Below, in pieces: positions 26,578 through 36,046 of a DNA stretch of 64,000 nucleotides. Origin of the DNA: Firmicutes bacterium HGW-Firmicutes-15 (GTDB taxonomy: Bacteria > Bacillota > Syntrophomonadia > Syntrophomonadales > Syntrophomonadaceae); contig PHAA01000002.1 of assembly GCA_002840245.1 (NCBI GenBank), forward strand, positions 62,001 through 126,000. The letters run 5' to 3'. A program made the position numbers and the translations under genes. The notes beneath the pieces were generated by a model. The model saw only the letters and a list, made by a program, of their open reading frames with translations, did not search any database and was not told the origin of the DNA. Numbering within the stretch: position 1 is the first letter of the stretch; every line of letters begins with the position of its first letter.

Positions 26578-26659
26578 TTGCATAAAGTTAACAGTAACTA
26601 AATATGATTGGAAAGAGAAGTCTGTATAGCCATACAAATTGCAGCGAAAGGGTAAGCAG

Positions 26660-27271
26660 ATGAAATTAAGACGCAAACTGAAACAGCACGTCATAGAAAA
26701 CCGATGGCAGTACCTTCTAATAACGCTCATTTTTATTTTTGGAGTGTTTATAGGGGACTACAAGGTGATGGGACTAGCGGGAGGTGTGAAAAGCCATCTG
26801 CTAAGCCTAATTGATGATTTTTTGAAAGGAGGTATAAATGCAGACCTGGATAAGCAGGTCATTTTTTTCAATTCATTTTTAAACCAGGCCAAGAGTATTA
26901 TCGCAGTTTGGTTTTTAGGCTTAACCGTTATTGGAATGCCAATAATATTGGGAGTTGTTTTTTATAAGGGCTTCTCATTAGGTTTTACAATCGCATTTTT
27001 AGTGCAGGAAAGGGCGGTATCAGGTGTTCTGATTAGCATTCTGTCAATTTTGCCGCAGAACCTGGTGTACATACCTCTGGTAATTATTTGGTCAGTAGTA
27101 GGCATCAATTTCTCCGTTTACATTGCTCGAGGCAGAGCGGGGAGTGCAGTATCTTTGGGGAGAGCTTTGGTAAGCTATACGCTGTTGATGACCGTTTTTC
27201 TGCTCATAGTGTTGGTGGGAGCGTTTATAGAGGCGTATCTTTCGCCGTGGTTCTTGAGCTTGTTTGTTTAA
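26660..27271 (+). CDS. spoIIM: stage II sporulation protein M
   Basis: A 203-residue integral membrane protein with about five hydrophobic segments, the usual SpoIIM size. SpoIIM joins SpoIID and SpoIIP in the DMP complex that thins septal peptidoglycan so the mother cell can engulf the forespore. A hydrophilic loop with conserved GVKSHLLSLIDDFLKGG follows the first helix. ATG 26660 has AAAGGG upstream; an in-frame TTG at 26639 seems less likely. The order spoIIM-yqzK-xerD agrees with Bacillus. Confidence 0.92.
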   Translation: MKLRRKLKQHVIENRWQYLLITLIFIFGVFIGDYKVMGLAGGVKSHLLSLIDDFLKGGINADLDKQVIFFNSFLNQAKSIIAVWFLGLTVIGMPIILGVVFYKGFSLGFTIAFLVQERAVSGVLISILSILPQNLVYIPLVIIWSVVGINFSVYIARGRAGSAVSLGRALVSYTLLMTVFLLIVLVGAFIEAYLSPWFLSLFV

Positions 27272-27295
27272 TTATTTTATGGGGGGGTTAATAAG

Positions 27296-27562
27296 ATGAT
27301 CATCGTGGTAGGGAAATGGAAGAAAAAACTTATTCGTCTGGGGGCTGTGGTTCTTATATTAGCTCTATTCGCAGCTGTGGTACCGATGGTATCAGGTATC
27401 TTTTATGAAAAAGTACCGGTGTTTAGTGGTTGGATGAAGGACGAACAACCGAGTGGTAACCCAATGCGAGTAGAGAAAACACAGGAGGACACCAATTTTA
27501 ATCAAACGGTGGATCGCTTTGTGGTAAAGATGCAAAATTTTTATCATGAAGAAAAAGAATAA
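27296..27562 (+). CDS. YqzK-like membrane protein (DUF4227)
   Basis: An 88-residue protein with one N-terminal hydrophobic helix (about residues 14-36) and a charged cytoplasmic or external tail ending in acidic residues. Position between spoIIM and xerD, size and layout match YqzK of Bacillus. Its function is unknown. Seven G residues before the ATG supply a ribosome binding site. Confidence 0.8.
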   Translation: MIIVVGKWKKKLIRLGAVVLILALFAAVVPMVSGIFYEKVPVFSGWMKDEQPSGNPMRVEKTQEDTNFNQTVDRFVVKMQNFYHEEKE

Positions 27563-27625
27563 GCTTATAAGCAGGAATAGAGGATCAGAGTGTCAAATTG
27601 AGAAAAGAAAAACAGGAGGCAGGCT

Positions 27626-28519
27626 GTGGATAAAAATATTGTAGCCTTCATGGATTTCATCCATTATGAGAAGGGTTTATCGACTAATACCCAGGCTGCC
27701 TACCGGCGCGACCTGCAAAAGTTTGTGAACTACCTCGTCAGTGAACGTTGTCGGGTGTATAGGTGGGAGGATGTAAACAAGAAAGATATAATCAATTTTC
27801 TATCCAAGGAGATGGATGAAGGAGTTGCAAATTCCACCGTAGCCCGGAGTTTTTCCAGTATAAAAGGCTTATATAAATTTCTGGTCGGGGAAGGTTACAT
27901 AGAGCTAAATCCCACCACTGACCTAGAAACCCCAAAAATCAGGCGCAAGTTACCTGTGGTTTTATCTGTTGAAGAAGTGGACAAACTAATGGAACAGCCT
28001 GATGTCTTGCTCCCCCTGGGTTTGCGGGACAGAGCTATGCTAGAGCTAATGTATGGTACAGGTGTGAGGGTCTCGGAACTACTGTCGCTGCAATTAGATG
28101 ACATAAATATGATGGCTGGATTCCTGCGTTGCTTGGGCAAAGGAAGAAAAGAACGCATCATTCCAGTTAATTCGACTTCTATCGTTTGGGTTGAGAGGTA
28201 CCTGGCCAGATCCAGGAATTTTTTATTGCGGAGAAACCAGGAACGTAACCTTTTTCTAAACGCCCATGGCAGGAAATTAAGCCGTCAGGGGTATTTTAAA
28301 ATATTAGCTCAGTATGGTGAAAAATCGGGCATTAAGAAGGAAATAACGCCTCATACTCTGCGTCATTCATTTGCTACCCACCTTTTGGAAAATGGCGCAG
28401 ACTTACGAGCGGTTCAGGAGATGCTTGGACATGCTGACATTTCCACAACCCAGATTTATACGCATCTTAGCAAAAGCCGATTACGCGAAGTATATCATCA
28501 GTGTCACCCCCGAGCATAA
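27626..28519 (+). CDS. xerD: site-specific tyrosine recombinase XerD
   Basis: A 297-residue recombinase that resolves chromosome dimers at dif with XerC. The N-terminal SAM-like DNA-binding domain (residues 1-85) is followed by the catalytic domain with the arginine in GTGVRVSELLSL, the lysine in CLGKGRKERIIP, HTLRHSFATHLLENGAD, GHADISTTQIYTH with the nucleophilic Tyr. The GTG start at 27626 has AGGAGGC upstream. It sits in the conserved order before deoB, so it is the housekeeping recombinase rather than a phage integrase. Confidence 0.96.
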   Translation: MDKNIVAFMDFIHYEKGLSTNTQAAYRRDLQKFVNYLVSERCRVYRWEDVNKKDIINFLSKEMDEGVANSTVARSFSSIKGLYKFLVGEGYIELNPTTDLETPKIRRKLPVVLSVEEVDKLMEQPDVLLPLGLRDRAMLELMYGTGVRVSELLSLQLDDINMMAGFLRCLGKGRKERIIPVNSTSIVWVERYLARSRNFLLRRNQERNLFLNAHGRKLSRQGYFKILAQYGEKSGIKKEITPHTLRHSFATHLLENGADLRAVQEMLGHADISTTQIYTHLSKSRLREVYHQCHPRA

Positions 28520-28689
28520 GACCTCTATAATTAGAATGATATGGGGATGGTTTCTGTTAACAAACCAAAAAAATGCGAGGTATTATTAATATTGAGAAGC
28601 AAAACAGTCAATCATAATTTTACCTTTCTATTATTAGTAATGCAGCAAGATTAAGAGTATTTTACGTGAGATAAGAAGAGGTGTTACGC

Positions 28690-29862
28690 ATGGGAAAGCG
28701 AGCGATATTAATTATTTTAGACAGCGTGGGTATAGGAGCCGTTGATGACAGCTTTCTTTATGGAGATGAAGGGTGCAACACCCTTAAACACATTGCCAGT
28801 GCAGTAGGAGGGCTTAATTTGCCTAATATGCAAGCCCTGGGCCTAGGTAATCTGGAGGAACTTGAAGGAGTAGCTGCTGCCAATATGCCGAAAGGTTCTT
28901 ACGGCAAAATGCAGGAGAAATCCAAAGGCAAGGATACCACCACCGGTCACTGGGAGATGATGGGCCTGGTCTTGGATCAGGCTTTTCCGACCTATCCAGA
29001 GGGTTTTCCAGCAAATTTAATTCATGAATTGGAGCAACGTATAGGTCGGAAGACCTTGGGTAATATCGTGGCTTCTGGTACGGAAATTATAAAAATACTC
29101 GGGCAGGAACATGTGGAAACAGGCTATCCGATTGTCTATACTTCTGCAGATAGTGTATTGCAGATTGCGGCCCATGAAGAGGTCATCCCCCTGGAAGAAC
29201 TATATAATATCTGTCGGATTGCCCGGGAGCTATTAACGGGTGAACATGGTGTGGGCAGGGTAATAGCTCGACCATTCGTGGGACAGGTTGGTAATTATAC
29301 CCGTACACCTCACCGGCATGATTTTTCCCTGGTACCAGACAGGAACATACTTGACTGCATAGCTGCTGCCGGTAAAAAGGTGGTAGGGGTGGGCAAGATA
29401 AAGGACATATTCGCAGGACGGGGTATCACTGAATCATATACCACAGAAAATAACCGGGAGGGTATTGAAAAAATTCGGGATATAATGAAGTGCAACTTTG
29501 AAGGTCTTATTTTTATTAATCTCGTAGATTTTGATCAGTTATACGGGCATAGGAATGACGTAGATGGATATGCGCATTCCCTGGAGGAATTTGACCTAGG
29601 GCTACCAGGGATTGTGGAATCCATGTTGCCGGAAGATATCCTATTTATTTCTGCGGACCACGGCTGTGATCCGACCACCCCTGGTACTGATCATACTCGC
29701 GAGCAGGTTCCGATTCTGGTTTATGGCGAAAATATTAAATCCGGGCTTGACCTGGGGGTGCGTCAGTCTTTTGCTGATTTAGGCCAGACCATTGCCGAGT
29801 TCCTGGAAGTAGAAAGTCTTAATATTGCAGGGCAAAGCTTCTATTCTCTCATAAAGAGATAG
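28690..29862 (+). CDS. deoB: phosphopentomutase
   Basis: A 390-residue alkaline-phosphatase-like mutase converting (deoxy)ribose 1-phosphate to 5-phosphate in nucleoside salvage. The N-terminal metal site is [12 protein letters not shown], the phosphothreonine loop is [15 protein letters not shown] and C-terminal metal ligands occur in [22 protein letters not shown] 28690 follows AAGAGGTG; GTG 28681 is in-frame but lies inside that site. It is followed after 30 bases by a nucleoside phosphorylase, its natural partner. The 170 bases before it hold no gene. Confidence 0.96.
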   Translation: MGKRAILIILDSVGIGAVDDSFLYGDEGCNTLKHIASAVGGLNLPNMQALGLGNLEELEGVAAANMPKGSYGKMQEKSKGKDTTTGHWEMMGLVLDQAFPTYPEGFPANLIHELEQRIGRKTLGNIVASGTEIIKILGQEHVETGYPIVYTSADSVLQIAAHEEVIPLEELYNICRIARELLTGEHGVGRVIARPFVGQVGNYTRTPHRHDFSLVPDRNILDCIAAAGKKVVGVGKIKDIFAGRGITESYTTENNREGIEKIRDIMKCNFEGLIFINLVDFDQLYGHRNDVDGYAHSLEEFDLGLPGIVESMLPEDILFISADHGCDPTTPGTDHTREQVPILVYGENIKSGLDLGVRQSFADLGQTIAEFLEVESLNIAGQSFYSLIKR

Positions 29863-29892
29863 CCCCTAATTTAAAAGGGAGTTGATTGCCAG

Positions 29893-31194
29893 ATGAGAAT
29901 GGTTGACCTCATACAGAAAAAGAAAAATGGTGGAGTTTTGGTTCAGGAAGAAATTGATTTTATTGTTAAAGGTTATACAAAAGGAGATATTCCTGATTAT
30001 CAAATGTCAGCGTTATTAATGGCCATTTATTTTAATGGAATGAATAAAAGAGAAATTGCAGATTTAACTATGGCTTATGTTGAATCTGGAGATACTGTTG
30101 ATTTATCAGAAGTTACAGGCATAAAGGTGGATAAACATTCAACCGGTGGAGTAGGAGATAAAGTGAGTTTGATAGTATTGCCGCTGGTGGCTTGTATGGG
30201 CATTCCTGTTGCCAAAATGAGTGGCAGGGGTTTAGGGCATACTGGTGGTACTATTGATAAATTGGAATCCATAAAAGGCTTCAACACAGAATTAAGCCAG
30301 GAACAATTTATATTCAATGTAAACAAATATAAAATGGCTATAGTAGGTCAATCTGCCAATTTAACTCCTGCCGATAAAAAAATTTATGCTCTAAGGGATG
30401 TAACGGCTACCGTAGATAGTATACCCCTTATAGCAAGTTCGGTAATGAGCAAAAAAATTGCTTCTGGTGCAGACTGTATTGTTTTGGATGTTAAGGTAGG
30501 GTCAGGAGCATTTGTTAAATCTATTGATGATGCCCGAGAGTTAGCCACTACTATGGTTGAAATAGGAAAGTCCTTAAATAGAGAGACCATAGCTGTTATT
30601 ACTGACATGAGTCAACCTTTAGGACATGAAATTGGGAATGCTAATGAAATCAAAGAAGCAATAGAAGTCCTAAAGGGTCAGGGTGCTTTAGATATTACTA
30701 TAGTCTCTTTGACTATTGCTTCTTATATGGCAGTTCTAGGTGGTGCTTTTTATGACTTTGAGACTGCTTACCAAGAACTAAAGGCAATTGTTAAATCAGG
30801 TAAAGCTATTGATAAACTAAAGCAACTTGTACAAATACAAGGAGGTAATCCTCAAATAATCGATGATACCGACCAACTTCCATATGCAAAAACCCATATT
30901 GAGATTAAGGCTCTAAAGCATGGCTATGTAAATTCCATTGAAGCTGAAAGTATTGGAATATCAGCTATGTTGCTTGGTGCTGGGAGAAAAATCAAAGAAG
31001 ATATAATTGATTATTCAGCTGGTATCACTCTAGTTAAAAAAGTGGGAGATAAGGTTGATTTTGGCGAGACGCTATGTATTCTACATACGAATACAGATGA
31101 TTGCATTGAAGCTGAAACTATAGCAAATAGCGCATATACTGTCAACGATGTTAAGCCAAAACAGATTAAATATATTTACGATGTAATTCGATAA
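29893..31194 (+). CDS. pyrimidine-nucleoside phosphorylase
   Basis: A 433-residue enzyme splitting uridine and thymidine with phosphate. The family signature appears as SGRGLGHTGGTIDKLES, with the nearby KVDKHSTGGVGDKVSL phosphate-binding loop. The C-terminal domain holds GITLVKKVGDKVDFG. Together with deoB it forms a salvage pair. By eye the gene is richer in A and T than its neighbours, which may mean later acquisition; Bacillus has a purine phosphorylase (pupG) at this place. An alternative ATG lies at 29899. Confidence 0.95.
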   Translation: MRMVDLIQKKKNGGVLVQEEIDFIVKGYTKGDIPDYQMSALLMAIYFNGMNKREIADLTMAYVESGDTVDLSEVTGIKVDKHSTGGVGDKVSLIVLPLVACMGIPVAKMSGRGLGHTGGTIDKLESIKGFNTELSQEQFIFNVNKYKMAIVGQSANLTPADKKIYALRDVTATVDSIPLIASSVMSKKIASGADCIVLDVKVGSGAFVKSIDDARELATTMVEIGKSLNRETIAVITDMSQPLGHEIGNANEIKEAIEVLKGQGALDITIVSLTIASYMAVLGGAFYDFETAYQELKAIVKSGKAIDKLKQLVQIQGGNPQIIDDTDQLPYAKTHIEIKALKHGYVNSIEAESIGISAMLLGAGRKIKEDIIDYSAGITLVKKVGDKVDFGETLCILHTNTDDCIEAETIANSAYTVNDVKPKQIKYIYDVIR

Positions 31195-31230
31195 AACTGT
31201 GAACAGAATTCAATTTATACTTAGAGCTTA

Positions 31231-31260
31231 AACCAAGGGGATTGTACCCTTGGTTTTCTT
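31231..31260 (+). terminator. terminator after the nucleoside phosphorylase
   Basis: AACCAAGGG (31231-31239) and CCCTTGGTT (31247-31255) form a 9-bp stem with a T-rich tail. Confidence 0.85.
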
Positions 31261-31443
31261 GATTTTTAAGTCGTCTGAAAGTCAATACAAGAGGTGAGAA
31301 TTGATCTGCCATCCACGATTTTCCTTGTGAAAATAATATCGTTAACAATTGTTCGAAAAAGAGGGTATTTTAGGACATTTATTGAAATAATACGTATCTT
31401 TGAGGGCGAAGGAGAAAGGTGACAAGGAAGGAATAGTGATTCG

Positions 31444-33537
31444 GTGGACAATTTTATAGAAGTAGTTGGCATAAATGAAGAGAATTGTGTAAATTGCCAC
31501 CAGTGTATTGCAGTCTGTCCGGTTAAAGTTTGCAGTAATGGCAGTGGCGATGTTGTGAAATTCAATAATCATTTATGTATTGGTTGCGGAAGGTGTATCG
31601 AGGCTTGTATAAAAAGTCACGGAGGAGTCGTGGAGAAGAGTGCGCGCTTCCCGGTTGATGATTCAACAGACTTTATTAAAGATATAGAGAAAAAAGATAT
31701 TATCGCTCTAATTGCACCCTCAGCCCAGAGCAATTTTGATTTGAAAAAATTAATAAGCGCATTGAGAATTATAGGAGCTAAAGCGGTCTATGATGTATCA
31801 CTCGGCGCTGAGATCACCGTTGCTTGCTATCATGAAGCAATCGAATCAGGCCAGGTGAAATTACCGCTTATCGCTCAGCCATGTCCGGCTATCGTCAAAT
31901 ATATAGAAATACATCATCCTAAATTGATAGAATATCTGGCTCCCAGCGGCAGCCCGGTATATGATGCAGCGGTTTATGTAAAATCTCTGCATCCTGACAG
32001 CCAATTGGCATTTATTTCACCATGTTTGGCCAAAAGAAGAGAATTCCAGGATAGTAAACTGATTAGCTACAACGTTACTTTTCAATCTTTGTTAAAGATT
32101 TTTAATGCAAGAGAAATTAATCTGCTTCAAATAGAGAACAGCGATTTTGATAATTATATTTCCGCCGGGATTGCTACTAATTTTTCAATTCCGGGAGGAC
32201 TTAAGGAATGTTATTTATATAAATATCCGGAAACTCCAGCCAGTTCTATAAGTAAAATAGAAGGGCCGATTGTGTATGAAAAGTATTTGCGGGATTTAGA
32301 GAAGGCGATCAGAAAAGGTCGTTCCAACTTACCTTTGATAGTAGACATTCTTAGTTGCGAAAAGGGATGTAATATGGGAGCGGGTTGCATTAACCACCAT
32401 AAATCAATTGACGAAATAGAAAATATTGTTGCCAGGCGTGCAGAAGAAGGCATAAAAAATGAAAAGCTTAACCAGGAATTACAAACATTTCTGGCTGAAG
32501 TGATTAAAAATAACGATTTTTCTTATCATTACTATAAAGACTTATCTGCCTATAACGATATTAAAATACCCAACGAAAGTGAATTACACCGGATTTATAC
32601 TAAGATGCACAAGGTGGATGAAAGGGATTTCAGGAATTGCGCGGCCTGTGGATATAATTCTTGCTGGCACATGGCCATTGCCATTTGCAATGATTTGAAC
32701 AAGGTGGAGAATTGTCATCTCTATCAGGAAAAAGAACTGATACGGGAACAAGAAGTATTAAACAAAATGATAGAGGAATCCGTAAAGCTGAATGAGCAAC
32801 TGCGAGTGGAGATAGCGGAGAGACAACAACAAGAACAAATATTGGTGCAGAATTCTAAATTATCTGCTATGGGAGAGATGATAGGTATGATTGCCCACCA
32901 GTGGCGTCAGCCGCTATCTTCTATTAGTACAATTGCAGGTAATTTGAAGGTTTTTATTGATCTGGAGATGTATGATCAGAAACAGTTCACCAATTTGCTG
33001 GATGAAATTAATAATCATGCTCAATACCTTTCAAAAACCATTAATGATTTCAGACACTTCTTCAAACCAGATAATCCGAAAAATATGGCGTTTATTAACG
33101 ATATTATTGATGCTACCCTAGGTATCATAGGTAAATCGATGGAATACAGAAACATAACTTTAGAAAGGGATTATTTATTTATTACCCCTATTTTTACTTA
33201 TCCCAATGAGCTGATGCAGGTATTTCTTAATATTTTAAAAAATGCTATAGATGTCTTAAGCGACAACAATATAGTGGAACCTGTAATTTCCATTAAGGGC
33301 TATGAAAGAGAAGGGTATCAAAGCGTTGAGATAATGGATAATGGTGGAGGAATACCTGAAGAAATCCTAGGTGAAATATTCAACCCTTATTTTTCAACTA
33401 AAGGGCCGGCTATAGGAACTGGATTAGGTTTATATATGTCTCGAACCATTATAGAGGAACATTGCGGAGGAGAACTCAGAGTCCATAATGGCGATAAGGG
33501 AGCATGCTTTACCATAACGCTTCCCATTCAGTGTTAA
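31444..33537 (+). CDS. [FeFe]-hydrogenase-like sensor fused to a histidine kinase
   Basis: A 697-residue multidomain sensor. Residues 15-55 hold two [4Fe-4S] motifs (CVNCHQCIAVC, CIGCGRCIEAC). Residues 75-325 match the [FeFe]-hydrogenase large domain: AQPCPAIVKYIE, ISPCLAKRRE and ILSCEKGCNMGAG carry the four cysteines that hold the H-cluster, but the second cysteine of the TSCCP motif, needed for proton transfer, is missing. A further cluster motif CAACGYNSCWHMA near residue 400 follows, then a coiled coil, the kinase histidine in IAHQWRQPLSS and ATPase boxes DNGGGIP and GTGLGLYMS. Architecture fits the sensory hydrogenases; it probably senses H2 or redox state and signals to the adjacent regulator. 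Confidence 0.9.
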   Translation: MDNFIEVVGINEENCVNCHQCIAVCPVKVCSNGSGDVVKFNNHLCIGCGRCIEACIKSHGGVVEKSARFPVDDSTDFIKDIEKKDIIALIAPSAQSNFDLKKLISALRIIGAKAVYDVSLGAEITVACYHEAIESGQVKLPLIAQPCPAIVKYIEIHHPKLIEYLAPSGSPVYDAAVYVKSLHPDSQLAFISPCLAKRREFQDSKLISYNVTFQSLLKIFNAREINLLQIENSDFDNYISAGIATNFSIPGGLKECYLYKYPETPASSISKIEGPIVYEKYLRDLEKAIRKGRSNLPLIVDILSCEKGCNMGAGCINHHKSIDEIENIVARRAEEGIKNEKLNQELQTFLAEVIKNNDFSYHYYKDLSAYNDIKIPNESELHRIYTKMHKVDERDFRNCAACGYNSCWHMAIAICNDLNKVENCHLYQEKELIREQEVLNKMIEESVKLNEQLRVEIAERQQQEQILVQNSKLSAMGEMIGMIAHQWRQPLSSISTIAGNLKVFIDLEMYDQKQFTNLLDEINNHAQYLSKTINDFRHFFKPDNPKNMAFINDIIDATLGIIGKSMEYRNITLERDYLFITPIFTYPNELMQVFLNILKNAIDVLSDNNIVEPVISIKGYEREGYQSVEIMDNGGGIPEEILGEIFNPYFSTKGPAIGTGLGLYMSRTIIEEHCGGELRVHNGDKGACFTITLPIQC

Positions 33538-33553
33538 CAAGGGGGAATATGAA

Positions 33554-34648
33554 TTGGTTAATGCCAAGGAACTAAGAGAGGCTGGCCAAGGGCTTAAGGT
33601 TTTATATGTTGAAGACGATCTAGATCTTCGGGAAAATACTACCAGGTTACTGAACAGCTTTTTTTCCGAAGTTACACCTGCTGAAAATGGTCAGGTAGGG
33701 CTGGATATATATAGGGAAGGTAGTTATGATATTGTAATTACCGATATTAACATGCCGGTTATGAGTGGCGTAAGGTTGTCTAAGGTAATTAAAGAAAGTA
33801 ATAAAAAACAGGTTATTATTGTTATTTCTGCCCATGATGAGGCTAAGTATCTGTTGGATTTAATAAATATGGGTGTGGATAATTTTATCTTAAAACCTTT
33901 GGATATTGGACAATTTTTCGAGGTGCTGCATAAAGCCATAAGTCTAGTCAGGTTTGCTAAGATGGAGGAAGAATACAAGCAGAAGCTGGAAGAAACCGTG
34001 GAAATACGTACCCAGGAACTCCAGGAGGCCCTATCGTTAGTTCAAGAACTAAGCGGCGAAGTCGTTCAGAGATTGACTGCAGCTACCGAATTAAGGGATT
34101 CGGAAACCGGTTTGCATAATCGTCGTTTGGGACTTTTTGCGCCCACTCTGGCCCGGGCGATGGGGTTGTCGGATGAGTTTGTGGAGTCATTAGCCTTTGC
34201 TGCTCCACTGCATGATATTGGGAAAATTGGCATTTTGGACAAGATACTACTGAAGCCTGGCCCTTTAACAAGAGAAGAATATGAAATTATGAAAACCCAT
34301 ACCATTACTGGGGCCAGTATACTTTCAGACTCAATCCATGAAAAGATTAATGTGACTGCTTCCATTGCTCTCAGCCATCACGAGAGATGGGATGGGAGCG
34401 GTTATCCCTATGGTTTAAAGGGCGAAGATATTCCGCTTGAGGGTAGAATCGTCTCAATTTGCGATCATTACGATGCATTGAGAAGTAAAAGGCCCTATAA
34501 ACCAGCCCTAAGTCATCAAGAGGCGATGAAAATAATTGTGAATGGAGATATGAAGAGCAGTCCGGGTTGTTTTGATCCCCAGATATTAGAAGTATTTATC
34601 AGGATTGCCGATGAATTTGATCAAATATATGTTTCGCAACATGATTAG
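33554..34648 (+). CDS. response regulator with receiver and HD-GYP domain, partner of the hydrogenase-like kinase
   Basis: A 364-residue protein. The receiver keeps VEDD, the phosphoacceptor Asp in IVITDINMPVMSG and Lys in FILKPLD. A short coiled coil follows, then an HD-GYP domain with HDIGKIGILD and HHERWDGSGYP, so c-di-GMP hydrolysis is expected. The TTG start at 33554, 17 bases after the kinase stop, has AAGGGGG before it. Close linkage makes it the likely phosphorylation target, turning the kinase signal into a change of c-di-GMP. Confidence 0.93.
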   Translation: MVNAKELREAGQGLKVLYVEDDLDLRENTTRLLNSFFSEVTPAENGQVGLDIYREGSYDIVITDINMPVMSGVRLSKVIKESNKKQVIIVISAHDEAKYLLDLINMGVDNFILKPLDIGQFFEVLHKAISLVRFAKMEEEYKQKLEETVEIRTQELQEALSLVQELSGEVVQRLTAATELRDSETGLHNRRLGLFAPTLARAMGLSDEFVESLAFAAPLHDIGKIGILDKILLKPGPLTREEYEIMKTHTITGASILSDSIHEKINVTASIALSHHERWDGSGYPYGLKGEDIPLEGRIVSICDHYDALRSKRPYKPALSHQEAMKIIVNGDMKSSPGCFDPQILEVFIRIADEFDQIYVSQHD

Positions 34649-34775
34649 GCTACTTACAATCTTCTCTACATAATAATGGTAATGAGTTAACTGAATGGCA
34701 TAATAGCAAGCGTACCTCAATATAATTTACAGACGACGAAATAGCACGTTATACGTTAGGGGGGGTACGCTGGTT

Positions 34776-35921
34776 ATGAGAGTTAGACACGAAGCAGTTT
34801 GGGTGGTATTAATGTTATTTATCTTCTCCTGGGCTGGCACGGGAGTAGCCCAGGCTAAAATGGAGAACGTGAAAGCCGAGTCTTACGTGTTGATGGATGC
34901 TGATTCAGGGGGGGTTCTAGTCGGCCAAAATGAAAATAAGCGCTTGCCTCCGGCCAGCATGACTAAACTAATGACCCTTATACTGGGTGTGGAAGCCTTG
35001 GAAGCGGGGAAAGTTGAACTTAAGGATAAGGTTGTCACTAGCGAAAATGCTTGGAAGATGGGAGGATCCCAGATTTATCTGGCTCCAGGCGAATCAATGA
35101 CTTATGAAGAGATGCTTATTGCTATTGCGGCAGGATCAGCCAATGACGCTTGTGTGGCTGTAGCCGAACACCTGGAAGGTACCCACCAGGGTTTTGTGGA
35201 AAAAATGAATGATAAGGTTCGCGATTTGGGGTTGAAGGATACCCATTTCATTAACGCTTATGGTTTACCCGCTGAGGGTCATTATAGCTCGGCCTATGAT
35301 ATGGCTGTTATAGCTAAGTATGCCTTGTCCCATCCGCGTTTATTGGAATATACCTCCATCAAAGAGTATAATCTTCGGCAAGGAAAATTTAAGCTCTATA
35401 ATACTAATAAACTGCTTTGGTGGTACCAGGGCGCAGACGGCTTTAAGACCGGGTGGACCAATGAAGCTAAATACTGCTTAACATCGACGGTTAAACGGGA
35501 TGGTCTCCGTCTAATTTCAGTGGTTATGGCATCCCCTGAGGCGAGGGGTCATTTCTCAGATTCGATGGAACTGTACAACTATGGTTTTGCAAAGTATGCC
35601 TATAAATCCTTTTATACCCGTGATAGCGTATGCGGTGTAGTTCAAGTAGGTAAAGGAATGGAAGATGGAGTAGAGGCAGTAGCTATTGAGGATGCCGGGA
35701 CGATTTACTTAAAGGGTGACAAGGCAAATCTTACGAGTAAGAAGGAACTGCTTCCCTATATCAGCGCTCCCATTAAAAAAGGACAAAAGCTGGGGGAGAT
35801 ACAGATTTTTAAAGATGCAGATTTACAAAAGACAATCGACATCGTTTCGTCAAAAGACGTAGCCAGATCAGGTCCATTAAAGGAAATAATGAAAATGTTT
35901 GCCGAAACCTTTATATTATAA
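34776..35921 (+). CDS. dacF: D-alanyl-D-alanine carboxypeptidase (DacF type)
   Basis: A 381-residue penicillin-binding protein that trims peptidoglycan pentapeptides. Residues 1-29 form a signal peptide ending in AQA. Active-site motifs are PPASMTKLM (SxxK), AGSANDACV (SxN) and GADGFKTGWT (KTG). The C-terminal part of about 100 residues is the usual PBP5-like beta domain ending in an amphipathic stretch. A run of seven G residues precedes the ATG. Being directly upstream of spoIIA, it matches DacF, which in Bacillus is made in the forespore. Confidence 0.95.
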   Translation: MRVRHEAVWVVLMLFIFSWAGTGVAQAKMENVKAESYVLMDADSGGVLVGQNENKRLPPASMTKLMTLILGVEALEAGKVELKDKVVTSENAWKMGGSQIYLAPGESMTYEEMLIAIAAGSANDACVAVAEHLEGTHQGFVEKMNDKVRDLGLKDTHFINAYGLPAEGHYSSAYDMAVIAKYALSHPRLLEYTSIKEYNLRQGKFKLYNTNKLLWWYQGADGFKTGWTNEAKYCLTSTVKRDGLRLISVVMASPEARGHFSDSMELYNYGFAKYAYKSFYTRDSVCGVVQVGKGMEDGVEAVAIEDAGTIYLKGDKANLTSKKELLPYISAPIKKGQKLGEIQIFKDADLQKTIDIVSSKDVARSGPLKEIMKMFAETFIL

Positions 35922-35936
35922 TTGGAATTTTGTGGA

Positions 35937-35962
35937 AGGATTTGTCCCCTGCTTGTAGAAGT
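35937..35962 (+). promoter_or_regulatory. sigma-H-type promoter upstream of spoIIAA
   Basis: GAAGGATTT followed after 11 bases by GTAGAAG (ending near 35962) matches RNAGGAWWW-N11/12-RNNGAAT with one mismatch. spoIIA is a classic sigma-H operon in Bacillus. The promoter lies directly before a small hairpin element. Confidence 0.55.
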
Positions 35963-35968
35963 CTTAAC

Positions 35969-36014
35969 TTAAGGATCACGAAATAATAACATTTTATTGT
36001 TTCATGAGCCCTAA
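35969..36014. mobile_element. minimal TIR-TIR hairpin, deletion derivative of repeat family B
   Basis: Left arm 35969-35989 and right arm 35994-36014 match at 17 of 21 positions as inverted repeats around a 4-base loop. Each arm closely resembles the terminal repeats of the element at 8613-8770, so it looks like the two ends of that element joined without the middle. It lies between the spoIIAA promoter and gene. Confidence 0.55.
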
Positions 36015-36046
36015 GGCGCTAAGACATACGAGGAGGGGACTTTTGC

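Noticed and set aside
26631-26638. sigma-E -10 (CATACAAA) before spoIIM
   Set aside because: No -35 sequence stands at the required distance, so the single box may be chance.
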